Source of the DNA: Bacillus sp. CECT 9360
GTDB lineage: Bacteria; Bacillota; Bacilli; Bacillales; DSM-1321
Direction of reading: 5' to 3'
Assembly: GCF_918741275.1 (NCBI RefSeq)
Contig: NZ_CAKKNA010000001.1
Location: 310,001-374,000, forward strand
DNA: 64,000 nucleotides
Positions 53,456 through 62,267 of this stretch are shown here, one piece after another. The notes below the pieces were generated by a model. That model was not told where the DNA came from. It was given only the letters and a program-made list of their open reading frames with translations, and did not search any database. Each line of letters opens with the position of its first letter. Position 1 is the first letter of the stretch. The translations under genes were made by a program, and so were the position numbers.

Positions 53456-53612
53456 ACAACCGCCTCCCATGTATTATTATTAATAGTTATTCCCTCTGAT
53501 TAGCTCATTCATGCAAATATGGCTCAGTCTTATTTACTTTTAATGGCTGAATGGAAGGAAAGGTACAACAGATACTATAAAGGATCTTGATAATTTAAGG
53601 GGGAGAAGCACT

Positions 53613-53777
53613 ATGCCGGAACGAGATAACATCAGTCCTGAGAGACATTCAAACAGCAATGTCGGGATAATCTGGAATGATTCATTCCATTCGTTGACAC
53701 AGTTGCACAATACAGATGACAGACCAAATGAAACTGCAGGTGATTCCAACACTAACCTCGGGCGGAAGGGTTCATAG
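53613..53777 (+). CDS. Small polar hypothetical protein
   Basis: A 54-residue Asn/Ser-rich peptide, beginning MPERDNISPERHSNSN. GGGGGAG precedes ATG 53613, and a hairpin follows the gene. No known family. Confidence 0.5.
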   Translation: MPERDNISPERHSNSNVGIIWNDSFHSLTQLHNTDDRPNETAGDSNTNLGRKGS

Positions 53778-53824
53778 CACATCGTGAAGCTTTAAATAAA
53801 TTTAATGATTCGAAATAGATGGAA

Positions 53825-53852
53825 AGGCAGCCAGATTTTGGGCTGCCCTTTT
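53825..53852 (+). terminator. Terminator after the small polar gene
   Basis: AGGCAGCC/GGCTGCC stem with a short loop and T4. Confidence 0.7.
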
Positions 53853-53886
53853 AAGTATTAAGGGTGTTTAATGCTTTTATTGTTAT

Positions 53887-54162
53887 TCAACCGCTTCTAA
53901 TCCCATAAAGGATGCATGCTACTCCGATAAGAATCCAGAAAAACTTACCGAAGGAGATGCTGCCAGCCATTCCGATCATACCTACTGCCGTGGACACTAT
54001 TAATATAATTGGTCCAATCATCGCAAGAGAACTATTGATGATAAGCGCTTTTTCAATTTCATTAAAGCGAATCATTAAAAAAGCAGCAAAAATTTCAATA
54101 CTGCCCGATAAAATTCGCAATAGAGCCATTCCCATGACAGCTTTTTCAAGTAAGATGAACAT
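53887..54162 (-). CDS. YqhV-like membrane protein (DUF2619)
   Basis: A 91-residue protein with three hydrophobic helices (MALLRILSGSIEIFAAFLM, LAMIGPIILIVSTAVG), close in layout to B. subtilis YqhV, a small sporulation-linked membrane protein. GGGGGGAC precedes ATG 54162. No operon partner. Confidence 0.8.
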   Translation of the reverse strand: MFILLEKAVMGMALLRILSGSIEIFAAFLMIRFNEIEKALIINSSLAMIGPIILIVSTAVGMIGMAGSISFGKFFWILIGVACILYGIRSG

Positions 54163-54415
54163 ATTAGTCCCCCCGGCGCAAGATTCATTAGATTATATTC
54201 AGGATAGATATCTTAAAGGACAAAGTTATCGGAGAAATTTTTTATAATTTAATTTTCAACTCTATTCCTAAACATCGAAGCCTTGGATTTATACTCATCT
54301 CTTTTGCTATACTATTTTTACTAATGATTATTATATTTTTATCCGCACAACTACTTTTAATTGTATAGACATTCTTGATAACCGAAGCGAAATATCCTCA
54401 GGAAGGACAAAGCAT

Positions 54416-57400
54416 TTGAATATAAAGTTAAATCAAAAAATCATTAAAGATCAGTGCGGTACAGTTTCCTTCAGAAGAGGAGAGGCTTTTTATCGCGCTA
54501 ACAAAGTAACATTTAAAAATTACACTCCCGATCATTGTGAAGCAACGGTTACGGGCACAGAAAATTTTCATGTCACCATTGAAAGGGAGGCAGGCGGGGG
54601 CCTTCATTCGACATGCAGTTGCCCTGCTCTTGCTTCCTTTCAAAGCGATTGCCAACATATCGCGGCCGTTTTACTGTCGATTTACGAACATCAGCGAAAA
54701 GGAACAAATCCTCTTGCTGCAAATGAAGTTCAAATTGAACCTTTAGTAAATCAGGAGCTTACAGTAGGTTTGCTGAATCTTTTCAATGAGCAGCCGATAC
54801 GATCAAGCGGACAACAGCTGCATTTTGAAAACAGACAAGTCCTTGATGCAGAGTTTACCTGTAAACCTGTCACGATAAGTAAGGGACGGCATATGTTCGG
54901 AATAGAAGTTAAGATCGGTCCGACTACTGTGCATAATATCCGGGATTTTTTAGAGCAAGTAAAAGATGGCAATCGAATTAGGCTTTCCAATTCATTCATA
55001 TACGACGCAAACCTTCATTGCTTTCACAATGAAGCAGATCCTGTTATTCGGCAGCTTATCCAAGTGGTCCAAGATGAAAAAGGGTATGTGGACGCACTGC
55101 CGGACAAATCCGACTATCCAATCAGCAATCATCTATTGCCCATTCCACCATCTTCTTGGGAACAGCTTGTACCTTTGCTTACAAGAGCACCATCGGTAAA
55201 GCTTGCATATGATGGGGGAATATTTGATGTTCTTCATTTACATGACGGACCGCTTCCTTTACAGTTTGATTTTTCAGAAACTGAGGAAAAAAAGTTTGTC
55301 CTGAAGATCAAAGGGTTGAGTGATCTAATTGTAATGGATTCATATCGTTCTGTGTTATTTGACGGGAAACTAGCCCAGTTGAAAAGCGAGGACTGCAAAC
55401 GTCTAGCAGACTTAAAACAGATGCTGGATATTTCAGGGACAAATCAAATTTCGATTCCTCATGGACAGGTAGGTTTTTTCCTAGAAAAAGTGGTTCCAGG
55501 TTTAAAAAAATTAGGCGATCTCCAAATATCGGGAGCAATGACCGGCCAGTTTGCAAAGACACCATTGATTGCCAAGCTATACTTGGATCGTGTGAAGAAT
55601 CGGCTGCTTGCCGGGGTGGAGTTCCACTATGAAAATATGGTGATCAGTCCTTTGGAAAATCGTGAACTCCCATCAGGTTCCATGCTGTTCCGGGATGTGG
55701 AGAAGGAAGACTTGATCCTGGAGCTGATGGAGGATAGTTCGTTTGCCAGGACGGACGGCGGATATGTTTTGCATAATGAAGAATTGGAATATGAGTTTTT
55801 ATACCATGTCGTTCCGAAACTCCAGAAGCATTTACAAATCTATGCAACTACGGCAGTAAGAAACAGGATTTTCAGGGAGAATGCCCGCCCGCTGGTCAGG
55901 GTCAAGGTAAATAAAGAACGGACCAATTGGCTGGAATTCAAATTTGAAATGGATGGCATTCCTCAAAATGATATTCGTGAAATCTTATTGGCTTTGGAGG
56001 AAAAACGGAAGTATTATCGTATGCGGGACGGATCGTTATTCTCGTTAGAAACGAGGGAAATCGAAGAAATTAATCGTTTCCTGAAAGCAGTTCCTGTCCA
56101 AGATCAGGATCTGGAAAGCGGATTCAACGTTCCAATCGTACGGGGACTTCAGCTTTTGGATTCTGTTGATGATAATAACGCATTTAAGTTAGAGGAATCG
56201 TTCCGTCAGTTCCTGGAAAACATCCACAATCCTGAAAGACTGGAGTTCGAGGTGCCGCATAGTTTAGAATCGATATTGCGAGACTATCAAAAACGCGGTT
56301 ACCACTGGATGAAAACACTCGCAAACTATGGCTTCGGAGGGGTTCTCGCAGATGATATGGGATTGGGTAAAACGCTGCAGAGCATTGCGTTCATTCTATC
56401 AGAGCTTCCTAATATCCGTAGAAAGAAATTACCGGCTCTTATTGTTTGTCCATCCTCTTTAACATATAACTGGCTTAGTGAAATGATCAGATTCGCTCCG
56501 GATATACGAACCGTTGTCATTGATGGCAGTAAACCAGAGAGGGTTAACATACAGAAGGATGTTTCGGATATGGATGTTGTTATTACCTCCTATCCGCTGT
56601 TACGCAAGGATATAGAGTGGTTTGAAAAACAAGTCTTTCATTCTGTGTTTTTTGATGAGGCTCAAGTCTTTAAAAATCCTGCCACTCAAACAGCACGCGC
56701 GGTGAAAAGGATAGAGGCAGATCATCGCTTCGCCCTCACTGGTACACCGGTCGAGAATTCACTTGTGGATCTGTGGTCCATTTTTCACGTTGTTTTTCCT
56801 GAGCTATTCCTGGGGTTAGAGGAATATAGTAACCTTTCAAGGAAAAGAATTGCCCGAAGAATCCGTCCATTTATGCTTCGCAGGGTAAAAGAGGATGTAC
56901 TTTCAGAGCTGCCTGAAAAAATAGAGTCCATGGAGTCAGTGGAGTTGCTGCCAGAACAGAAGAAGCTGTACGCCGCCTATTTGGCGAAGCTGCGGCACGA
57001 TACATTTAAGCATTTGAATAAGGACACATTACGGAAAAATCGTATCAAGATCCTTGCTGGCTTGACTCGTTTGCGGCAGATCTGTTGTCATCCAGCCTTG
57101 TTTGTGGATGGGTATAAAGGAAGCTCAGCAAAATTTGAACAGCTGATGCAGATAATAGAGGAAGCAAAGATTTCAGGAAGAAGAGTGTTGATTTTCTCAC
57201 AATTCACGAAAATGCTACAGCTCATAGGCAAAGATTTAGCGATTCAAGGACTGCCATTTTTCTACCTGGATGGACAAACTCCATCAGAGAAACGATTGGA
57301 AATCTGCAATCGATTTAATGCAGGTGAACGGGATTTATTCCTCATTTCCTTAAAAGCCGGAGGTACTGGACTCAATCTGACGGGTGCTGATACCGTCATC

Positions 57401-57637
57401 CTATATGACACCTGGTGGAACCCTGCAGTCGAGGAGCAAGCAGCCGACCGTGTTCACCGTATCGGCCAGACGAATGCTGTACAAGTCATTAAACTTGTTG
57501 CCCGTGGCACCATTGAAGAAAAAATAAATGAATTACAAGAGAAAAAGCGGCATCTGATTGAGGAAATCATCGATCCTGGAGAGAAGGCTTCTTCTAGCTT
57601 AACCGAAGATGATATTCGGGAAATATTGATGATATAG
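54416..57637 (+). CDS. SWIM-domain SNF2 family DNA helicase
   Basis: A 1073-residue ATP-dependent DNA translocase. An N-terminal SWIM zinc-binding motif (CSCPALASF...CQHIAA, about residues 62-90) is followed by a long middle region and the SNF2 motor: Walker A ADDMGLGKT, DEAQ box FFDEAQVFKN, ALTGTPVENSL, and the second RecA lobe with LKAGGTGLNLTGAD and RVHRIGQT. The start is TTG 54416 after AGGAAGG. Bacterial proteins of this class (YwqA-like) are thought to act in repair or transcription recycling; the partner is unknown. It is monocistronic. Confidence 0.92.
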   Translation: MNIKLNQKIIKDQCGTVSFRRGEAFYRANKVTFKNYTPDHCEATVTGTENFHVTIEREAGGGLHSTCSCPALASFQSDCQHIAAVLLSIYEHQRKGTNPLAANEVQIEPLVNQELTVGLLNLFNEQPIRSSGQQLHFENRQVLDAEFTCKPVTISKGRHMFGIEVKIGPTTVHNIRDFLEQVKDGNRIRLSNSFIYDANLHCFHNEADPVIRQLIQVVQDEKGYVDALPDKSDYPISNHLLPIPPSSWEQLVPLLTRAPSVKLAYDGGIFDVLHLHDGPLPLQFDFSETEEKKFVLKIKGLSDLIVMDSYRSVLFDGKLAQLKSEDCKRLADLKQMLDISGTNQISIPHGQVGFFLEKVVPGLKKLGDLQISGAMTGQFAKTPLIAKLYLDRVKNRLLAGVEFHYENMVISPLENRELPSGSMLFRDVEKEDLILELMEDSSFARTDGGYVLHNEELEYEFLYHVVPKLQKHLQIYATTAVRNRIFRENARPLVRVKVNKERTNWLEFKFEMDGIPQNDIREILLALEEKRKYYRMRDGSLFSLETREIEEINRFLKAVPVQDQDLESGFNVPIVRGLQLLDSVDDNNAFKLEESFRQFLENIHNPERLEFEVPHSLESILRDYQKRGYHWMKTLANYGFGGVLADDMGLGKTLQSIAFILSELPNIRRKKLPALIVCPSSLTYNWLSEMIRFAPDIRTVVIDGSKPERVNIQKDVSDMDVVITSYPLLRKDIEWFEKQVFHSVFFDEAQVFKNPATQTARAVKRIEADHRFALTGTPVENSLVDLWSIFHVVFPELFLGLEEYSNLSRKRIARRIRPFMLRRVKEDVLSELPEKIESMESVELLPEQKKLYAAYLAKLRHDTFKHLNKDTLRKNRIKILAGLTRLRQICCHPALFVDGYKGSSAKFEQLMQIIEEAKISGRRVLIFSQFTKMLQLIGKDLAIQGLPFFYLDGQTPSEKRLEICNRFNAGERDLFLISLKAGGTGLNLTGADTVILYDTWWNPAVEEQAADRVHRIGQTNAVQVIKLVARGTIEEKINELQEKKRHLIEEIIDPGEKASSSLTEDDIREILMI

Positions 57638-57769
57638 CAAGGCTTTAGGAACATTTTAAACTTCCCAATAAAGTCAATGGTTTATTGAATTCCTTCAAAA
57701 CAGTATGTTGTTTGAATTAATCGTCAAAATTTTTCGGAAAAAAATGGAATAAGTATTGATATTTATCTG
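57638..57769. other. Spacer upstream of the attenuator
   Basis: AT-rich DNA without a gene; it should hold the -35 region of the promoter for the leader, but no good -35 hexamer was found. Confidence 0.4.
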
Positions 57770-57775
57770 TATAAT
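57770..57775 (+). promoter_or_regulatory. Candidate -10 element of the MFS leader
   Basis: A perfect TATAAT lies eight bases before the leader ATG at 57784. No good -35 was seen. If it is used, the leader mRNA would be almost leaderless. Confidence 0.45.
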
Positions 57776-57783
57776 AGGTTAAT

Positions 57784-57825
57784 ATGAGAGCATCAATTAG
57801 CGGAAGGGTGACCAAAAGGCGATGA
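57784..57825 (+). CDS. 13-codon leader peptide MRASISGRVTKRR
   Basis: The ORF ends with TGA at 57823-57825. Its C-terminal KRR has the +x(+) pattern at which macrolides stall ribosomes in Erm and Mef leaders. The last codons lie within the 5' arm of the first leader stem (57812-57820), so a ribosome halted there would prevent that stem. An AGGT five bases upstream could serve as a weak ribosome site. Confidence 0.55.
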   Translation: MRASISGRVTKRR

Positions 57826-57997
57826 TTTATTAATCCTATTTCTTAGAAAACATTCGTATAAGTACGATAATTTTTCTGGATAGGATTATATGGCCTTTTG
57901 GATAAACGAAAAGAAGTGTGATGGTACCTCAGGTGCGCCCTGTCTTTTTGTCATTACCAAGCCTCCTGTCCAGAAAAAGGGATAAGGAGGCTTTTTT
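57812..57997 (+). promoter_or_regulatory. Attenuator with three competing stems ahead of the MFS gene
   Basis: Stem 1: CCAAAAGGC (57812-57820) with GCCTTTTGG (57893-57901), AATCCTAT (57832-57839) with ATAGGATT (57880-57887), and AGAAAA with TTTTCT. Stem 2: TTTTTCTGGATAGGA (57871-57885) pairs over 15 bases with 57964-57978, with one G-U. Stem 3: the terminator at 57959-57997. Stem 2 overlaps both stem 1 and the 5' arm of the terminator, so the three cannot form together. This is the layout of ribosome-mediated transcription attenuation. Confidence 0.7.
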
Positions 57998-58001
57998 ATG
58001 A
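57921..58001 (+). CDS. 26-codon ORF overlapping the MFS start (ATGA)
   Basis: Starts at ATG 57921, MVPQVRPVFLSLPSLLSR in its first 18 residues, and its TGA overlaps the ATG of the MFS gene. It spans the terminator. The ribosome site is weak (AAAGAAG). The arrangement recalls B. subtilis bmrB ahead of bmrCD. It may be a second leader or simply translate the region once the terminator is avoided. Confidence 0.4.
   Translation: MVPQVRPVFLSLPSLLSRKRDKEAFL
57959..57997 (+). terminator. Attenuator terminator covering the MFS ribosome site
   Basis: AAGCCTCCT/AGGAGGCTT 9-bp stem with a 17-base loop and T6 that ends right at the MFS ATG. The 3' arm contains the AGGAGG ribosome site, so the hairpin would block both transcription and translation. 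Confidence 0.85.
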
Positions 58002-59251
58002 CTGAAAATAGCAGTTCAAAATCGAATGTATCAATGGGAGCGCTGTTCCGAAATCGTGTCATTCGGACCATCCTGCTCTCGGTGTTTTTCCTCCAGATCG
58101 GCATATGGGTGAGGAACTATTCCATACTTTTGTATGTGATTGAACAGACCAACGCGGATCCGGTAGCTGTTTCATTAATTTCTGTTGCAGAATTTGCACC
58201 TATTTTCTTGTTTTCTTTTATCGGAGGAACCTTTGCTGATCGTTGGCGACCAAAGCGGACGATGATTTGGTGCGATCTCTTAAGTGCAGTTTCCATTTTT
58301 GTTGTGCTTATGTCTCTCATGTTTGGAAGCTGGAAGGTCATTTTCTTTGCAACACTGGTTTCTTCGATTCTTTCTCAGTTCTCACAGCCGTCCGGCATGA
58401 AGCTGTTTAAACTCCATGTTTCTGAAGAACTGGTTCAGCTTGGGATGTCCATGTATCAAACGATGTTCGCACTTTTCATGATATTAGGACCGATCATCGG
58501 AACCTTTGTGTTTCAGCATTTTGGAATCAATGCAGCGATTGGAATAATGGGGATCGCATTCTTATTTTCTGCGGCGGTGTTGTTGTTGCTTCCGCCAGAC
58601 CGTGAGACATCCCGAAATACAGTGAAAACTACCCTCGTTCAGGAAATGAAGGATGGTTTTCGTTATGTGTGGAATAGCAGGTCATTGTCTCTGCTAGGAG
58701 GTTGTTTTACAGCAGCCGGCCTTGCCATCGGCCTCACGCAGCCGCTTGGCGTTTTTATAATAACGGAAAGGCTGGGATTACCGAAAGAGAACCTTCAATG
58801 GCTGATGGCCGCCTTTGGAATCGGGATGATTCTCGGTGGAGGGCTTACGATGGCGTTGGCGAAAAAAGCACTTCCGCAGGTGCTGCTCGCACTCGGGTTT
58901 GGAGCCAGTGTGATAGGCTTTCTGGGGATGGGACTTTCAAGCGTGTTCTGGGTGACGCTAGCGGCTCAATTTTTCTCTGGACTTTTCATGCCATGCATTC
59001 ATATCGGAATCAATACGATGATTTTGCAAAGTACTGAGGAAGCATTTATAGGCAGGGTAAACGGTATTCTAAATCCGCTCTTTATGGGAGCGATGGTGAT
59101 TACGATGACCATAACCGGCTGGATGAAGGAAACATTTTCGCTTGTGGCGATCTATGAGACTGCTGCTTTTCTCATGTTGATTAGTATACTAACATTGGTG
59201 CCTTTAATAAGAAAAGGAAAGGTGAAGCAGGTGGTAAGAGAGGAAATGTAG
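57998..59251 (+). CDS. MFS efflux protein (DHA3, macrolide-efflux MefA-like)
   Basis: A 417-residue 12-helix MFS protein with a basic loop after helix 2 (GGTFADRWRPKRTMIW), SQPSGMKLFKLHVSEELVQLG in short form SQFSQPSGMKLF and GPIIGTFVFQHFG in helix 5. Layout is that of DHA3 drug exporters such as MefA. Expression should be governed by the upstream leader with its KRR peptide and terminator, consistent with induction by ribosome-targeting drugs. Substrate specificity is inferred from context only. A strong terminator follows. Confidence 0.85.
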   Translation: MTENSSSKSNVSMGALFRNRVIRTILLSVFFLQIGIWVRNYSILLYVIEQTNADPVAVSLISVAEFAPIFLFSFIGGTFADRWRPKRTMIWCDLLSAVSIFVVLMSLMFGSWKVIFFATLVSSILSQFSQPSGMKLFKLHVSEELVQLGMSMYQTMFALFMILGPIIGTFVFQHFGINAAIGIMGIAFLFSAAVLLLLPPDRETSRNTVKTTLVQEMKDGFRYVWNSRSLSLLGGCFTAAGLAIGLTQPLGVFIITERLGLPKENLQWLMAAFGIGMILGGGLTMALAKKALPQVLLALGFGASVIGFLGMGLSSVFWVTLAAQFFSGLFMPCIHIGINTMILQSTEEAFIGRVNGILNPLFMGAMVITMTITGWMKETFSLVAIYETAAFLMLISILTLVPLIRKGKVKQVVREEM

Positions 59252-59256
59252 AATCA

Positions 59257-59290
59257 GAACACGCCTGGATATTACCAGGCGTGTTCTTAT
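59257..59290 (+). terminator. Intrinsic terminator after the MFS gene
   Basis: GAACACGCCTGG/CCAGGCGTGTTC with a seven-base loop and short T-rich end. Confidence 0.8.
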
Positions 59291-59405
59291 GTCCATATTT
59301 AACTAACGCGACAGGTTGTATGGAGACTTTAATGAGATAGTATATCAACTGAAACAAAGTTGAGATGTCATTTGTTTGTCTAATTGTATGCTGATCAAAG
59401 CAATA

Positions 59406-59438
59406 GAAAAAAAGCCAGGAATTAAATCTCCTGGCTTT
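59406..59438 (-). terminator. Terminator of the reverse-strand secreted protein gene
   Basis: AAAGCCAGGA/TCCTGGCTTT stem, with an A-run on the left that reads as T7 on the reverse strand. Confidence 0.85.
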
Positions 59439-59460
59439 CAAAATGGTACTAATTTTACAT

Positions 59461-59994
59461 CTACTGATTAGCTGGTTGAAGGTTTTTTAAATCTGCTTTA
59501 ACCGTGAAGTCATTACTTGAAGCAACTAATTGAATGTTAGAGAGAGTACCGGTTAACTTGCTGAATTGATCTTGTCCTTGTAGCAGTTGGTTAACATCAG
59601 CTTGATTGTTTACGAGAATAGTCTTGCCAAAATGTTTTTGACCATATCGTTTAAAGGAGAATTGGCCCGATTCGGGATCATAGGATCCTTTCACATTCAA
59701 CTCACCTGAAAATGAAACAGTTGTTGAATCATCACCTTTTTCTACAGATTCGACTGTTAATGAGCCCAGTTTATCACCTTGTTCCAGCCGATTGATAAAG
59801 CTGTTCTTGTTGTTCCAATGGTTATAACGTTGATTGTCACTGTAGTCATGTTTCCTAGATTTGTGTTCAGAGTGGTGTTTACCCTCATCCTTAGGAGAGT
59901 CCCAATGAGCACCTGCCAAGGTAGGTACAGAGGATCCAATCAAAGTTGCCATGGCGATTCCTGCAGTAAACTTCTTAAGCTTCGTTGCTTTCAT
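59461..59994 (-). CDS. Secreted protein of unknown function
   Basis: A 177-residue exported protein. A lysine-rich start (MKATKLKKF) and hydrophobic stretch up to TLAGAHW give a signal peptide with a likely cleavage after residue 29 or so. It continues with a His/Lys/Asp/Asn-rich linker (DEGKHHSEHKSRKHDY) and a beta-rich domain. AAGGAGTG precedes ATG 59994; the frame opens three codons earlier. His-rich segment may bind metal. No family known to me. Confidence 0.75.
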   Translation of the reverse strand: MKATKLKKFTAGIAMATLIGSSVPTLAGAHWDSPKDEGKHHSEHKSRKHDYSDNQRYNHWNNKNSFINRLEQGDKLGSLTVESVEKGDDSTTVSFSGELNVKGSYDPESGQFSFKRYGQKHFGKTILVNNQADVNQLLQGQDQFSKLTGTLSNIQLVASSNDFTVKADLKNLQPANQ

Positions 59995-60205
59995 TTTCAG
60001 CACTCCTTGTTGTCAGATTTGTGCCAAAATACGACACATAATGCAAGTACCCGGTAGGCATGAGAAAAAACGGATTATAAGAGATTGTTAAGAAAATAAT
60101 CTGTTTGTTAATCTTGTAAATTACGAAATTTAAGAACTCATGATATTAAGATACAAAGGACTAATTTATTAAAATAATAGTGCACGAATTAAGGAGTTGT
60201 TTTGT

Positions 60206-60937
60206 ATGGAATTTAGAGGAGCGAGAGCTTACGACCAAACAGATTTTTTATCTAATTACTTGAAGAGAAGGCGCAGACAAGATAGTCCCAACAATGCTAT
60301 TGAAGGGCCGATTATTTATGAATTAATCGGTGATTTTCACGATAAAAACATTTTAGACTTAGGTTGCGGCGATGCATCATTTGGGAAAGAAATACTAAAT
60401 CAAGGTGCCAGGCACTACACCGGGGTTGAAGGCTCTAAACAAATGGCAGTCAATGCAGAAACTAATCTATTCGGAAAGAATGGGACGATACATAACGATA
60501 CAATGGAGTCGTATACTTACCCAACGAACGAATATGAAATTGTAACCTCCCGTTTTGCTAAACATTATGTCTCAGATATCGATCAACTGTTTCTCAACGT
60601 GTATAAATCATTAAAAGAAAATGGCAACTTTATCTTCAGTGTCCAGCATCCACTTACGACGTCTTCTTTTGCGAGTAAGCAAACAGGGGATAGGAGAGGG
60701 AACTGGATAGTGGATGATTATTTTCTTGAAGGGGAACGAAAGGAACCCTGGATTGATAAAGTAGTAGTGAAGTACCATCGAACCATTGAACAATACTTCA
60801 CAGCACTGACAAAGGCAGGTTTTTCAATCTTAGCTTTGAGAGAAGGCACGCCAAAGCGTGAGCATTTTAGCAGGGAGGAAGAATTTTTAAGACGGCAGAG
60901 AATTCCAGTAGTATTGGTTTTTTCTTGTATGAAATAA
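60206..60937 (+). CDS. Class I SAM-dependent methyltransferase
   Basis: A 243-residue Rossmann-type methyltransferase. Motif I is ILDLGCGDASFGKE, then YTGVEGSKQM (motif II), FAKHYVSDIDQLFLNVYKSL and ENGNFIFSVQHP. AAGGAG precedes ATG 60206. The substrate is unknown; the His-Pro after motif post-III (SVQHPL) is common in small-molecule methyltransferases. It stands alone. Confidence 0.85.
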   Translation: MEFRGARAYDQTDFLSNYLKRRRRQDSPNNAIEGPIIYELIGDFHDKNILDLGCGDASFGKEILNQGARHYTGVEGSKQMAVNAETNLFGKNGTIHNDTMESYTYPTNEYEIVTSRFAKHYVSDIDQLFLNVYKSLKENGNFIFSVQHPLTTSSFASKQTGDRRGNWIVDDYFLEGERKEPWIDKVVVKYHRTIEQYFTALTKAGFSILALREGTPKREHFSREEEFLRRQRIPVVLVFSCMK

Positions 60938-61023
60938 ATTTAGCGATTAAAACTTAATTTTACGGGAACTTTCTTTATCGAGCATCTGGCAATTGGTATT
61001 TGATGAAACAGTCCTTATAAAAT

Positions 61024-61047
61024 AAAAACGCCAAAAAGATGGCGTTC
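61024..61047 (-). terminator. Terminator of the Asn/Gln-rich small gene
   Basis: AACGCCA/TGGCGTT stem followed on the reverse strand by TTTTATTTT. Confidence 0.75.
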
Positions 61048-61054
61048 TGTAGAT

Positions 61055-61240
61055 TTATCTGTTTTGATTATTGCTGCCTTGGTTATTCTTTTGGTTATTT
61101 TTTTGATTATTGTTTTGATTGTCGCCTGTCAAAGCGTCCATCACGTTTTCCAACCCTTGACCAATAGAACCCATTATGCCATTTTGTTGGTTATTATTTT
61201 GTCCATTATTGTTAGGTTTATCTTGATTTTGATTAGCCAT
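61055..61240 (-). CDS. Asn/Gln-rich small protein
   Basis: A 61-residue low-complexity protein, beginning MANQNQDKPNNNGQNNN and ending in Asn/Gln-rich repeats around KNNQ, with a helical middle (IMGSIGQGLENVMDALTGD). GGGAGGTGA precedes ATG 61240. Such polar small proteins in Bacillaceae are often spore-associated, but no function is known. Confidence 0.6.
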   Translation of the reverse strand: MANQNQDKPNNNGQNNNQQNGIMGSIGQGLENVMDALTGDNQNNNQKNNQKNNQGSNNQNR

Positions 61241-61429
61241 ATTAATCACCTCCCAAGCTTTATCATGTACAAAGCACAAGAGATTTATTACATGAATGAG
61301 TTTCGCATTAAAGGATCATGCTGTTTCTTGTTGAACTACCGGGGGTAGTTAGGCAAATGTCTAATCCCAGGACAATTGAGGAACATAGGATAAACAGAAT
61401 ATAATTAATACTAAGAAAGGGAGTTAAAA

Positions 61430-61735
61430 ATGAATCCTTATCATTATCACATGTCTTATCATCAACCTCAATATTCCAGTCAGTTTCCGCAATATCCTGA
61501 GTCTGAGATTTGGGCAGAGCAACTAACCAAACAACCTTTATATCCTTATTTGAAATCACAAGTGTTAAATATTATTGCCCCTTTTGTTAACTATGGCTTG
61601 GAAGAGGCAGAAAATACTTCATATGCGCATGCCTTGCAGGAAGTTGCTGCGATGACCTATTTAATAGGCAAAGGGATGGACCCGCAGACCGCCTATTTAA
61701 TCGTGGAATCATGGGAAATTAATGAAAAGTTTTAA
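61430..61735 (+). CDS. Small Tyr/His/Pro/Gln-rich protein, coat-like
   Basis: A 101-residue protein whose N-terminal third is rich in Tyr, His, Gln and Pro (MNPYHYHMSYHQPQY) and whose rest is helical (NYGLEEAENTSYAHALQEVA). AAAGGGAG lies ahead of ATG 61430. The composition suggests a spore coat or crust protein. Not a named family. Confidence 0.6.
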   Translation: MNPYHYHMSYHQPQYSSQFPQYPESEIWAEQLTKQPLYPYLKSQVLNIIAPFVNYGLEEAENTSYAHALQEVAAMTYLIGKGMDPQTAYLIVESWEINEKF

Positions 61736-61989
61736 ACTGAATGGTCCTAACCTTTGTGAAAAAACTTGTTATAAGCATTATCACAGGTGTCCGCTGTGGA
61801 TTTGGAAAAACAGCTATGTAGAGTCCTAAGAGGCTGATTTACCAGGCAGGAGATCAAACTGGTGTGACCTCCTAAACTAAAGCAGGCCAGCGGATTAAAG
61901 TTACGTTTATGACACTAGAATTTTAAAATGGAAACTTTTTCAAGACTAGGTCAAAATATAGGAGTGAAATTTTAAAAGGAGAGAAATTC
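61736..61989. other. Spacer before a decayed small gene
   Basis: No gene or clear repeat. It ends with the ribosome site AAAAGGAGAG of the following pseudogene. Confidence 0.5.
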
Positions 61990-62206
61990 ATGACACAAAA
62001 TCAGCAAAACATTGATGTATATCAATTAAACTAAGCTAAAGCAAATGTTACTCTTACACAGAATTCACTAAATCTAAAAAAAGCTTCTTCAGACCCAATT
62101 CTGGCTCAAGAAAAAAGCAATCAAACAAGCTGGAACTGAAATAGCACAAGCGCAAACAATTGTTAGTCAAGTGCAAAGCTCGGCTCAAAACCAAAAATCA
62201 CAATAG
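61990..62206 (+). pseudogene. Decayed Gln-rich small protein gene
   Basis: AAAAGGAGAG precedes ATG 61990 (MTQNQQNIDVYQLN, then an in-frame TAA at 62032-62034). The frame continues AKANVTLTQNSLNLKKASSDP, written here as short motifs, then a 1-nt shift leads to AIKQAGTEIAQAQTIVSQVQ and a TAG at 62204-62206. A nonsense codon and a frameshift therefore disrupt a 70-residue Gln-rich protein. A strong terminator follows. Confidence 0.65.
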
Positions 62207-62212
62207 AGAAGC

Positions 62213-62267
62213 ACAAAATTCCCCCTACATTTATATATGTGTTGAAGGGGGAATTTTGTATATTTTT
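62213..62267 (+). terminator. Long intrinsic terminator
   Basis: ACAAAATTCCCCCT pairs with AAGGGGGAATTTTGT across an 18-base loop, followed by TATATTTTTT. Confidence 0.85.
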
